Of a DNA stretch of 64,000 bases, positions 28,921 to 35,932 are shown piece by piece. A model generated the notes under the pieces. The model worked only from the letters and a program-made list of their open reading frames with translations, ran no database searches and was not told the DNA's origin. The stretch is from Pseudomonas sp. KU43P (GTDB lineage: Bacteria > Pseudomonadota > Gammaproteobacteria > Pseudomonadales > Pseudomonadaceae), in the NCBI RefSeq assembly GCF_033095865.1, contig NZ_AP019365.1, positions 1,833,501 through 1,897,500 of the forward strand, read 5' to 3'. A program made the position numbers and the translations under genes. Each line of letters opens with the position of its first letter. The stretch's first letter is position 1.

Positions 28921-29544
28921 CTAGGCTGGTCTGGCGGAAAAAGGGTAGGGTTCAAGGTCTGTCAGCTGTGCCAAGAAGACCAAATGCTCAACGGCGCTGA
29001 CCTTTTTGAGGTGTTCCAGAGAGTCGGAACCACCTAGCATGAGGGCCGGGAAAAAGCCGTACATCTCGTCATGGTTGAGATTGCCAAGCTTTTTTCGTGC
29101 GGATTCGAATAGGTCGTTAAAATCGTTCGAGTCGACTTTTCTTGATAGGATAAAGCCTTGAATTTCAGTGTTGAGCTGTTCCTTTGTGAAGTGCTTGTTG
29201 TGAAATACGAATCGGGAGGCAACGCTTGTTATCTTCAAGGAGAAGCCCGTATTTTCACCCCACAGGTACAAATCTCCGAAAGCACTTCGTGCAATCAAGT
29301 GGTAGCTGTCGTGCAAACTGAGATTGGTATTATCTAGCCAGTATGAAACCACGGCATCGTATTCTTGTGGATTGACCAGCCAGAATATGCCATTTCCATA
29401 GCCAGCCCACCCATGCTCTGACCAATACTCCAATAGTTTGGGAGGGAGTTTATCTTTGTACCGCTCAATTGTTGAGGTGGGTACTTCTCGGCGGTCGATC
29501 GCCGGGCCAAAATTTTCAATGAATCTAGAAAATATCTTGTCCAT
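28921..29544 (-). CDS. GAD-like/DUF1851 (Tdi-type) immunity protein, toxin-proximal copy
   Basis: A 207-residue protein with the same layout as its neighbour: YKDKLPPKLLEYWSEHGWAG, FWLVNPQEYDAVVSYW, ARSAFGDLYLWGENTG and DEMYGFFPALMLGGS. It starts 15 bases after the toxin stop, with AGGAAC upstream, so it is the presumed cognate antidote. Its base composition is visibly more AT-rich than most of the window and matches the 3' part of the toxin gene, which suggests that toxin tip and antidote arrived together. Confidence 0.82.
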   Translation of the reverse strand: MDKIFSRFIENFGPAIDRREVPTSTIERYKDKLPPKLLEYWSEHGWAGYGNGIFWLVNPQEYDAVVSYWLDNTNLSLHDSYHLIARSAFGDLYLWGENTGFSLKITSVASRFVFHNKHFTKEQLNTEIQGFILSRKVDSNDFNDLFESARKKLGNLNHDEMYGFFPALMLGGSDSLEHLKKVSAVEHLVFLAQLTDLEPYPFSARPA

Positions 29545-29559
29545 TTCAGGTTCCTGGTT

Positions 29560-30894
29560 TTAGCATTTATGAAGTTTGACATTCATACGTGTTGAGCTTC
29601 TGAGGTGCGGCGGCACCGTTTCAGCAGCTTTTTTTAGTTCCGGTATCTTGGTTTTCCATTGAGCGCCAATTATTGAATTAATTTGGCGGTCTCCAAAGTC
29701 GGATATCATATCTTTACCACCGGCTACGAGGTCCGGATTGTGTAATGCTGCTATGACTGACATGTGGTTTTTGGTTTTTTCGATGGCTACAATTTGTGCC
29801 TCAAATGGATCCATGATTTTCATTAGCTCAGATTCTATGTCGTCCTGAAATGAGTCTTGGTAATCTTTTCTCGCCTTTGTGGCTAATCCTTTATTCCGTT
29901 GTTCAGGGTTTTCGATTCTTTCCAGAAATTTTTCGACAGTCATCCAGTTCAGTCCATCCTCCTGGCCATTCAGCTGTCGTTTGAATTCGCCTATGTTGTA
30001 TTCCGGCACCTTATCAGCTTTGAAACATTCGACATTATGTAATGCCATTGTGCTGGGATGGGGCTTTGTCGTCTCCTTCTTGGATTGATTCGTTGGACCT
30101 TGGTCATGTGAGTCAGATGCCCCCTTACGCCGCTCCGGCACCTGCAGATCCGGCCGCTTCTTCAACCCCTCCTCATGCTTGAGCATCCACTGCCCCAGCC
30201 GCGCGCCCTTGCTGCTGGCCGCCATCTCCTGCGCCAGCACCCGGGCATCGCCGCGTCCGCGGGTGAGGTAGGAGACGATCGCCCCCAACAGCAGCACCAC
30301 CACTTCCACATGCCCCAGCGCAATGTGATGAGCAGCACGGGAGACCGTATCCGGGTGGTCCTGGCTGAAGGGGTTGAGGCCATCGCTGCGCGTCCCTTCC
30401 CAGGCGATGCGAATGCCATCGAGGTAGTACTCGCCGATGCGCGGCAGGCCTTCGACGAAGAACTCGGCGATGGAGGCAAGCCCCAGCACACCGAGGATCC
30501 AGCCACTGACCTGCAGGCCCATCGCTGCGCCGGCGCCGGCGAAGGGAATCACCCCCGCGCCGCCGGCAAACGCCCCGAACCCGGCGCCGATGGCGCCGCC
30601 GGTGAGGGTGCTGGCGGCGACGATCATCGCCATGTCCCTCACCACCCTCAGCAGGTCATCGACGATGCTGGCGATCTCAAGCTCGGCAAAGCGTTGGCGC
30701 AGCATGACGCTGGCCTGCCACTGGGCCTGGTTGAAGGCCGAACGCACCGCCTTGACCCGGTTCAGGTTGAGGGACAGCGAGGGGGCGGCCTGGTTGAGAG
30801 GGTCGAGAAAATGGGCGCCTCCTTGATAGCCCATTGCGTCAATGATGCGTGATTCGATCTCGAGCCATGACGGCACGAGGAAATCCAGATACAT
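29560..30894 (-). CDS. Tde-like DNase toxin (N-terminal glycine-zipper region, C-terminal polymorphic toxin type 15)
   Basis: A 444-residue candidate type VI secretion effector. The N-terminal half (DUF6861-like) has a long glycine-rich hydrophobic stretch at about residues 88-140 (GGAIGAGFGAFAGGAG), like the glycine zipper needed for Tde1 entry into target cells. A variable linker near residue 250 leads to a toxin tip beginning ALHNVECFK, with the catalytic-type HxxD motif HNPD at 385-388 followed by LVAGG. This is the Ntox15/Tde nuclease signature. The start at 30894 was chosen for GGGAG seven bases upstream. Base composition falls sharply from the N-terminal to the tip part. No PAAR, VgrG or T6SS structural gene is adjacent. 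Confidence 0.8.
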   Translation of the reverse strand: MYLDFLVPSWLEIESRIIDAMGYQGGAHFLDPLNQAAPSLSLNLNRVKAVRSAFNQAQWQASVMLRQRFAELEIASIVDDLLRVVRDMAMIVAASTLTGGAIGAGFGAFAGGAGVIPFAGAGAAMGLQVSGWILGVLGLASIAEFFVEGLPRIGEYYLDGIRIAWEGTRSDGLNPFSQDHPDTVSRAAHHIALGHVEVVVLLLGAIVSYLTRGRGDARVLAQEMAASSKGARLGQWMLKHEEGLKKRPDLQVPERRKGASDSHDQGPTNQSKKETTKPHPSTMALHNVECFKADKVPEYNIGEFKRQLNGQEDGLNWMTVEKFLERIENPEQRNKGLATKARKDYQDSFQDDIESELMKIMDPFEAQIVAIEKTKNHMSVIAALHNPDLVAGGKDMISDFGDRQINSIIGAQWKTKIPELKKAAETVPPHLRSSTRMNVKLHKC

Positions 30895-31144
30895 GAGGTG
30901 TCTCCCTGACATCGCGTACAGGGGGAAATCTCATCACAGATCTTTTGAGGAAAAATCCGTAAAGCTTGTAGGAAAAGTCTCTATCGTCTCCGAACGAGCA
31001 GGTTTAAGGTCGAATCGAAGAAAAGGATATTTCGCCTTGCATCCAAGGCAATCACCCCACACCAACCGCCGAATAAAGCCCATAATCCCCAGTTAATCCC
31101 TCCATAGTGCAATGCCACCCACACCATTCCGGGAGCTTCAGACC

Positions 31145-31828
31145 ATGCACGTTCTGCTCTGCGAGGACGACGACCTGATCGCCAGCGGCATCTGCGCCGG
31201 CCTCACCGCCCAGGGCCTGACCGTCGACCGCGTAGCCAACGCCGCCGCTGCCCGGGCCATGCTCCAGGCGGCGCAGTTCGACGTGATGATCCTCGACCTG
31301 GGCTTGCCCGACGAAGACGGCCTCAAGCTGTTGCGCCGCCTGCGCCAGCAGGGCATCGACTTGCCGGTGCTGGTGCTCACCGCCCGCGATGCGGTCACCG
31401 ACCGGGTCGACGGTTTGCAGGCCGGCGCCGATGATTACCTGCTCAAACCCTTCGACCTGCGCGAGCTGGCCGCACGCTTGCACACCTTGTTGCGGCGGGT
31501 CGCCGGGCGGGCGGTGAACGTGATCGAGCATGGCCCGCTGCGTTACGACCCAAGCAGCTGCGAAGCCACCTTGGCCGGCCAATCCGTGGACCTGTCGCGG
31601 CGCGAGCAGGCGTTGCTCCAGGCGTTGCTGCAGAACCCCGGGCGGGTGCTGTCGAGCGAGCAGCTCAAGGATTGCGTGTACGGTTTCAGCGATGAAGTGG
31701 AGAGCAACGCGCTGAACGTCCACATCCACCATTTGCGGCGCAAGCTCGGCAACAGCATCGTCGAGACCGTTCGCGGCCTGGGCTATCGCCTGGGGCCGGC
31801 GCAGGCGCCGGAGGACGCGGCATCATGA
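31145..31828 (+). CDS. OmpR-family response regulator (QseB/PmrA-like)
   Basis: A 227-residue two-component regulator. The receiver domain starts MHVLLCEDDDLI, with phospho-acceptor Asp51 in MILDLGLPDEDG, Thr in VLVLTARDA and Lys in YLLKPFDL. The winged-helix DNA-binding domain follows, with LSRREQALLQALLQNPG and VHIHHLRRKLGN plus VRGLGYRL. The histidine kinase gene overlaps its stop (ATGA). The signal is not identifiable; the nearest relatives by motif sense cations, cationic peptides or carboxylates. The 250-base gap upstream, shared with the divergent toxin gene, shows no site I can name. Confidence 0.92.
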   Translation: MHVLLCEDDDLIASGICAGLTAQGLTVDRVANAAAARAMLQAAQFDVMILDLGLPDEDGLKLLRRLRQQGIDLPVLVLTARDAVTDRVDGLQAGADDYLLKPFDLRELAARLHTLLRRVAGRAVNVIEHGPLRYDPSSCEATLAGQSVDLSRREQALLQALLQNPGRVLSSEQLKDCVYGFSDEVESNALNVHIHHLRRKLGNSIVETVRGLGYRLGPAQAPEDAAS

Positions 31829-33147
31829 GCCTGCGGGTACGCCTGAGCCTGATCCTGGGCAGCGCCTTCATCATCATCTGGGTGCTGGCCGCCGCCTGGA
31901 TGCTGCGCGACCTGCGCCAGCAGATGATGTTCTCCCTCGACCAGCGCCTGGTGGCCTCGGCGCGCATGGTCGCCGGGCTGATCGACCAGTTGCCCAAGCC
32001 GCTGACTGCCAAGGGCGAGGAGGCGCATTTTTCCGCCGACCAATTCACGGTGCCCGATGGCATGGCCTGCCAGGTGACGTCGCTGCGCGGCGAAATCCTC
32101 GCCAGCAACCACAAGCACGACGGCACGATGGATGACCAGCAGAGCGGCTTCCGCGACCAGACCATCGACGGCGCGCTGTGGCGCACCTTCACTTACAACC
32201 ACGGCGATGTGCGCATCACCACCGCCGACCGCCACATGGAGCGCGAGGCGCTGAACCAGTCCATCCTGCTGGCCGCTTCGGCGCCGGTGCTGATGGCGTT
32301 GCTGGGCAGCCTCGGGCTGGTGTGGATCGGCCTGGGCAAAGGCCTGGAACCGCTGAACCGCATGCGTGATGCCCTGCGACGACGGCGCGCCGACAGCGTC
32401 GAGCCGTTGCAGGTGTCCGGCCTGCCCAGTGAGCTGCAGCCCTTGCTCGATACCCAGAACCAGCTGTTCCTGCGCATCGCCCAGACCCTGGAGCGCGAGC
32501 GGCGCCTGACCGACGATGCTGCCCACGAACTGCGCAGCCCGCTGACCGCGATCAAGACCCACCTGCAGGTGGCGCGGATGACCGATGGCGCAGTGCGCGA
32601 GCAGGCGCTGGAACATGCCGAGCAGGGCGCCGATCGCATGCACCGCACGCTGGAGCAGTTGCTGATGCTGGCGCGGGTGGAGGGCAGCCTGTCGTTCGAG
32701 GATGGCGTGCAGTGCAGTGCCGAGCAGGTCGCGCGGCAGGCGGTGCAGGATGCCGGGGGCGGTGACAACCGGCGCATCGTGCTGCGGTTGCCCGAGGAAG
32801 CTGCGCAGATCTACCTGGGCATGCCTGCGCCGCTGGCAGTGGCGGCGTTGCGCAACTTGCTGGATAACGCGTTACGTCATGGCGGCGGCAGCGAGGTGGA
32901 GCTGGAAGTGCAGATGGACGCGGGGCAGGTGGGCTTCATGGTGCGTGACCATGGGCCGGGGATCGCCGATGGGGATCTGCAGCACCTGACCGAGCGCTTT
33001 TGGCGCAATGGGCAGAGTGGTGGGTGCGGGCTGGGCCTGGCGATTGTGCAGGCCATTGTGCAGCGTTGTGCCGGGAGCCTGAAGTTTGACAGCCGTGGTG
33101 ATGGGTTGCGGGTGTTGTTGCAGGTACCGGCGCGTTCGGGCGGTTGA
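31825..33147 (+). CDS. Sensor histidine kinase (QseC/PmrB-like)
   Basis: A 440-residue inner-membrane kinase partnered with the preceding regulator. Two membrane segments (residues 8-27 and about 152-172) enclose a periplasmic sensor region of about 120 residues. The H box is DAAHELRSPLTAIKTHL with His234. The ATPase part has LLDNALRHGG (N box), VRDHGPGIAD (G1) and GCGLGLAIVQ (G2). All kinase residues are present. The gene begins within the stop codon of the regulator and is followed by a REP pair. Confidence 0.92.
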   Translation: MSLRVRLSLILGSAFIIIWVLAAAWMLRDLRQQMMFSLDQRLVASARMVAGLIDQLPKPLTAKGEEAHFSADQFTVPDGMACQVTSLRGEILASNHKHDGTMDDQQSGFRDQTIDGALWRTFTYNHGDVRITTADRHMEREALNQSILLAASAPVLMALLGSLGLVWIGLGKGLEPLNRMRDALRRRRADSVEPLQVSGLPSELQPLLDTQNQLFLRIAQTLERERRLTDDAAHELRSPLTAIKTHLQVARMTDGAVREQALEHAEQGADRMHRTLEQLLMLARVEGSLSFEDGVQCSAEQVARQAVQDAGGGDNRRIVLRLPEEAAQIYLGMPAPLAVAALRNLLDNALRHGGGSEVELEVQMDAGQVGFMVRDHGPGIADGDLQHLTERFWRNGQSGGCGLGLAIVQAIVQRCAGSLKFDSRGDGLRVLLQVPARSGG

Positions 33148-33162
33148 TCATTTCTGCCTGTA

Positions 33163-33260
33163 CTGGCCCTATCGCTGGCAAGCCAGCTCCCACAGATGCA
33201 CCGCTGTTCTCAAGGGCGGTGCTGTACCTGTGGGAGCTGGCTTGCCAGCGATAGGGCCAG
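33163..33260. repeat. REP pair (inverted)
   Basis: Two REP arms (core CGCTGGCAAGCCAGC) in perfect inverted orientation around a short spacer, immediately after the kinase gene and before the leader region. This REP sub-family (GCTGGCAAGCCAGC) differs slightly from the GCCGGCAAGCCGGC form elsewhere in the window. Confidence 0.85.
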
Positions 33261-33265
33261 CAGCC

Positions 33266-33586
33266 GTAAGATATTTCTGAACCTGAAACCAAATGCTTCA
33301 GTGTTGGCATCTTTGGGAATTATCCTACGTGCGCTACTGAAGTTTCGCTGTTGTCGGGGAAATGCCTCACGGATAACGTTTCCGGGTCGCTCCGGCGACC
33401 GGGCATGAGAACCCGACAGATCAGCTAGCAGCACCTTTATGGTGGCCGTACGTGGGCGGGCTTTTGCCTGGCCGAGTGTTTGCTAGCTTCTATCGGCTTT
33501 CTCACACCCGCGTACGGCTGCCGCCTTCAATCCATGAGAAAGATTCAGGTGGTAGTTCCCTTTGCCTATGAAGCTGGAATTACACA
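33266..33586 (+). promoter_or_regulatory. Candidate structured RNA leader, copy 1
   Basis: This 321-base non-coding stretch is highly similar to 53815-54131, and both precede a DUF6124-type gene. Predicted stems in this copy: 33385-33390 with 33395-33400 (TCCG loop); 33441-33452 with 33511-33522 (12 pairs, two of them G-U); inside it 33454-33461 with 33466-33473 (TTTT loop, one G-G mismatch); and 33471-33475 with 33493-33497 as an alternative. Most base changes in the second copy keep these stems. It probably includes a promoter as well, not located. Function unknown. Confidence 0.5.
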
Positions 33587-33857
33587 ATGAAGAAGCTCGT
33601 ACCCGATCCTCCCCGACCTAAAACCCCCAACACCCCTTTCTTCACTGTCCAATCCGACATGTACCCCCCCCGACGCCCTGGCCCACGTCAGCGAGCTGCT
33701 ACGCGGCGTCATCGAAACCATCGACGAACACTGCCGAACCCGTGCGGGCGAACCTGGCTTGAACATGCTGGGCAATGCCATGCATGCCAGCGAGATCGCG
33801 TTTGCGCTGGTGGAGCATGTGCACACGCGGCTCTATGGCCAACAGGCCCAGGGGTAA
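33587..33857 (+). pseudogene. DUF6124-type small protein, frameshifted at a C8 tract
   Basis: The first 26 codons (MKKLVPDPPRPKTPNTPFFT...) match the intact gene at 54132-54407. At 33664-33671 this copy has eight C where the intact copy has a seven-base CCCGCCC stretch. The extra base shifts the frame, and the conserved remainder (LAHVSELLRGVIET, LGNAMHASEIA, LVEHVHTRLYGQQ) then continues in the next frame to a stop at 33857. Restoring one base gives a protein of about 90 residues. The tract could be phase-variable, a fixed mutation, or a sequencing error. The family function is unknown; the DUF3077-type gene follows four bases later. Confidence 0.78.
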
Positions 33858-33861
33858 CGAC

Positions 33862-34134
33862 ATGGCTGACCAGCCCAAGATCGTCACAACCGTCGGCGTC
33901 GAGACGTTCCTCGATGTCGGTAACCCGCCCATCGACCTGTTACGCGTCCAGCCAGGCATTCCGATCGATGATGCCTACGAGCAAGTTTCGATACTGCTGG
34001 GCTACATCAAGCACCTGGTGCGTGAGGGTGACATGGAAGATGACCACAAGCTGCTCGGCGCAGCGGATTACCTGGGAGCCTTGGCCAAGGCATTGATGAA
34101 TGATATCGAGGTGGCCAAGAACAGGTTGCATTGA
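33862..34134 (+). CDS. DUF3077-type small protein
   Basis: A 90-residue protein beginning MADQPKIVTTVGVETFLDVG, with the conserved core GIPIDDAYEQVSILLGYIKHL and DDHKLLGAADYLGALAKALM. I recognise it as the DUF3077 type common in Pseudomonas; no function is known to me. The helical, charged character suggests a small cytoplasmic regulatory or binding protein. It is the second gene of the cassette and intact here, while the copy at 54404-54676 carries a stop codon. It begins four bases after the end of the DUF6124-type gene, so the two were built to be co-translated. Confidence 0.8.
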   Translation: MADQPKIVTTVGVETFLDVGNPPIDLLRVQPGIPIDDAYEQVSILLGYIKHLVREGDMEDDHKLLGAADYLGALAKALMNDIEVAKNRLH

Positions 34135-34140
34135 CCTCAA

Positions 34141-34236
34141 GGGCCCAATCGCTGGCAAGCCAGCTCCCACAGGTATCCCACTGTTCTCAAGTGCGGCGCC
34201 GTACCTGTGGGAGCCGGCTTGCCGGCGATAGGGCCC
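34141..34236. repeat. REP pair (inverted), end of cassette copy 1
   Basis: Inverted REP arms from GGGCCC at 34141 to GGGCCC at 34236. One arm has the CGCTGGCAAGCCAGC core and the other GCCGGCTTGCCGGC. The equivalent pair follows the second cassette at 54683-54777. Confidence 0.85.
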
Positions 34237-34268
34237 GCGCAAACCCCAAAAAATCCAACCGCAACCGC

Positions 34269-34292
34269 TAAATCCTCCCCGCACCCAAGCGT
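34269..34292 (+). promoter_or_regulatory. PvdS IS box upstream of pvdH
   Basis: TAAAT at 34269-34273, 16 bases, CGT at 34290-34292: a perfect IS box, 50 bases before the pvdH start codon. Confidence 0.85.
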
Positions 34293-34342
34293 TTCCCAAG
34301 CGACAACCACCCGCACATTCGCTTGCTTGCGAGGATTCACCC

Positions 34343-35734
34343 ATGTCGATCGCTTCCAGCCTTGCCCAGGCCCTGCCGGCCAGTGCGCCGCAACCGCTGT
34401 ACGAGTTCACTGACTCGCCCCTGCTGCAACGCCAGCAACAACAGGAATCCAACGCCCGCAGCTACCCCCGGCGCATCCCGCTGGCACTCAAGCGCGCCCG
34501 TGGCATCCATGTCGAGGACGTCGAGGGTCGTCAGTTCATCGATTGCCTGGCCGGTGCCGGCACCCTGGCCCTGGGCCACAACCACCCGGTGGTGATCGAG
34601 GCGATCCAGCGCGTGCTGGCCGACGAAATCCCCCTGCACACCCTGGACCTGACCACGCCGGTCAAGGACCGCTTCGTCCAGGACCTGTTCAGCGTGCTGC
34701 CCGAAGCGCTGCGCCGCGAGGCCAAGGTGCAATTCTGCGGCCCCACCGGCACCGACGCGGTGGAAGCGGCGCTCAAGCTGGTGCGCAGCGCCACCGGGCG
34801 TAGCACCGTGCTGGCCTTCCAGGGTGCCTACCACGGCATGAGCCAGGGCGCGCTGAGCCTGATGGGCAGCCACGGTCCCAAGCAGCCGCTGGGCGCGTTG
34901 CTCGGCAATGGCGTGCAGTTCATGCCATACCCCTACGATTACCGTTGCCCGTTCGGCCTGGGGGGCGAAGCCGGGGTCAAGGCCAGCCTGCATTACCTGG
35001 AAAACCTGCTGCTCGATCCGGAAAGCGGGGTACCACTGCCCGCGGCAGTGATCCTTGAAGTGGTGCAAGGCGAAGGTGGGGTGATCCCGGCCGACATCGC
35101 CTGGCTGCAAGGTGTGCGGCGCATCACCGAGCAGGCCGGGGTAGCGCTGATCGTCGATGAAATCCAGAGCGGCTTCGCCCGCACCGGGCGGATGTTCGCC
35201 TTCGAGCACGCCGGTATCGTGCCGGATGTGGTCACCCTGTCCAAGGCCATTGGCGGCAGCCTGCCGCTGGCGGTGGTGGTCTACCGGGACTGGCTCGATA
35301 CCTGGAAGCCAGGCGCCCACGCCGGCACCTTCCGAGGCAACCAGATGGCCATGGCGGCGGGCTCTGCGGTAATCAACTACCTGGTCGATCATCGCCTGGC
35401 CGAGCACGCCGAAGCCATGGGCCAGCGCCTGCGTGAGCACCTGCTGAGCCTGCAGCGCCAGCACCCGCAACTGGGTGACATTCGTGGCCGTGGCCTGATG
35501 CTGGGGGTGGAACTGGTCGAGCCGACCGGCACCCTCGATGCACTGGGGCACCCACCGGCCAACCGCGAGCTGGCGCCCAAGGTGCAGCGCGAGTGCCTCA
35601 GGCGCGGGCTGATTCTCGAACTGGGTGGCCGCCACGGCGCGGTGGTGCGCTTCCTGCCGCCGCTGATCATCACTGCGCCGCAGGTCGATGAAGTGGCGCA
35701 ACGTTTCGCCGAGGCGCTGGCCGCAGCGCTTTGA
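34343..35734 (+). CDS. pvdH: Diaminobutyrate--2-oxoglutarate aminotransferase PvdH
   Basis: A 463-residue PLP enzyme (class III aminotransferase) that converts aspartate semialdehyde and glutamate to L-2,4-diaminobutyrate, the residue activated by the last PvdL module. Visible features are the phosphate-binding CGPTGTDAVEAALKL, the AYHGMSQGALSLMG segment, the cofactor Asp in LIVDEIQSGFARTG and the Schiff-base Lys301 in TLSKAIGGSLPL. Length fits the family. GAGG lies eight bases before the ATG. A perfect IS box lies upstream, so it is a PvdS target. Downstream hairpins and a separate IS box suggest the NRPS gene has its own promoter. Confidence 0.95.
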   Translation: MSIASSLAQALPASAPQPLYEFTDSPLLQRQQQQESNARSYPRRIPLALKRARGIHVEDVEGRQFIDCLAGAGTLALGHNHPVVIEAIQRVLADEIPLHTLDLTTPVKDRFVQDLFSVLPEALRREAKVQFCGPTGTDAVEAALKLVRSATGRSTVLAFQGAYHGMSQGALSLMGSHGPKQPLGALLGNGVQFMPYPYDYRCPFGLGGEAGVKASLHYLENLLLDPESGVPLPAAVILEVVQGEGGVIPADIAWLQGVRRITEQAGVALIVDEIQSGFARTGRMFAFEHAGIVPDVVTLSKAIGGSLPLAVVVYRDWLDTWKPGAHAGTFRGNQMAMAAGSAVINYLVDHRLAEHAEAMGQRLREHLLSLQRQHPQLGDIRGRGLMLGVELVEPTGTLDALGHPPANRELAPKVQRECLRRGLILELGGRHGAVVRFLPPLIITAPQVDEVAQRFAEALAAAL

Positions 35735-35738
35735 CCCA

Positions 35739-35802
35739 GGGGGCCGTATGGCGGCCCCCCTCTGAGCCCCTTTCCTTCAGAGGCGGCGTGCCTGCCGCCT
35801 CT
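35739..35802 (+). terminator. Tandem hairpins after pvdH
   Basis: GGGGGCC/GGCCCCC (35739-35745 with 35753-35759) starts four bases after the pvdH stop codon, and a second stem (AGAGGCGGC with GCCGCCTCT, 35779-35787 with 35794-35802) follows. T runs are weak, so termination may be partial. Confidence 0.55.
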
Positions 35803-35851
35803 CATCCTTGCGTGGGCGGCCGCCCACCTCGCACAGCCCATCCGCCACGGT

Positions 35852-35875
35852 TAATTTTTTCCAGGCTGCATCCGT
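35852..35875 (+). promoter_or_regulatory. Variant IS box upstream of the first peptide NRPS
   Basis: TAATT at 35852-35856, 16 bases, CGT at 35873-35875. It has the same one-base departure from consensus as the pvdL box, and the surrounding bases (TTAATTT, CATCCGTTT-like) are also shared. It is 57 bases before the start codon. Confidence 0.7.
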
Positions 35876-35932
35876 TTCGTAGGGATAGCCGGGCACTGCC
35901 CGTGGTACCTCACTCGTACGGAAAGCAAGCCG

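Noticed and set aside
33163..34236. Regularly spaced palindromic repeats as a CRISPR array
   Set aside because: The repeats are inverted REP pairs separated by genes, not direct repeats with uniform spacers, and no cas gene is present.
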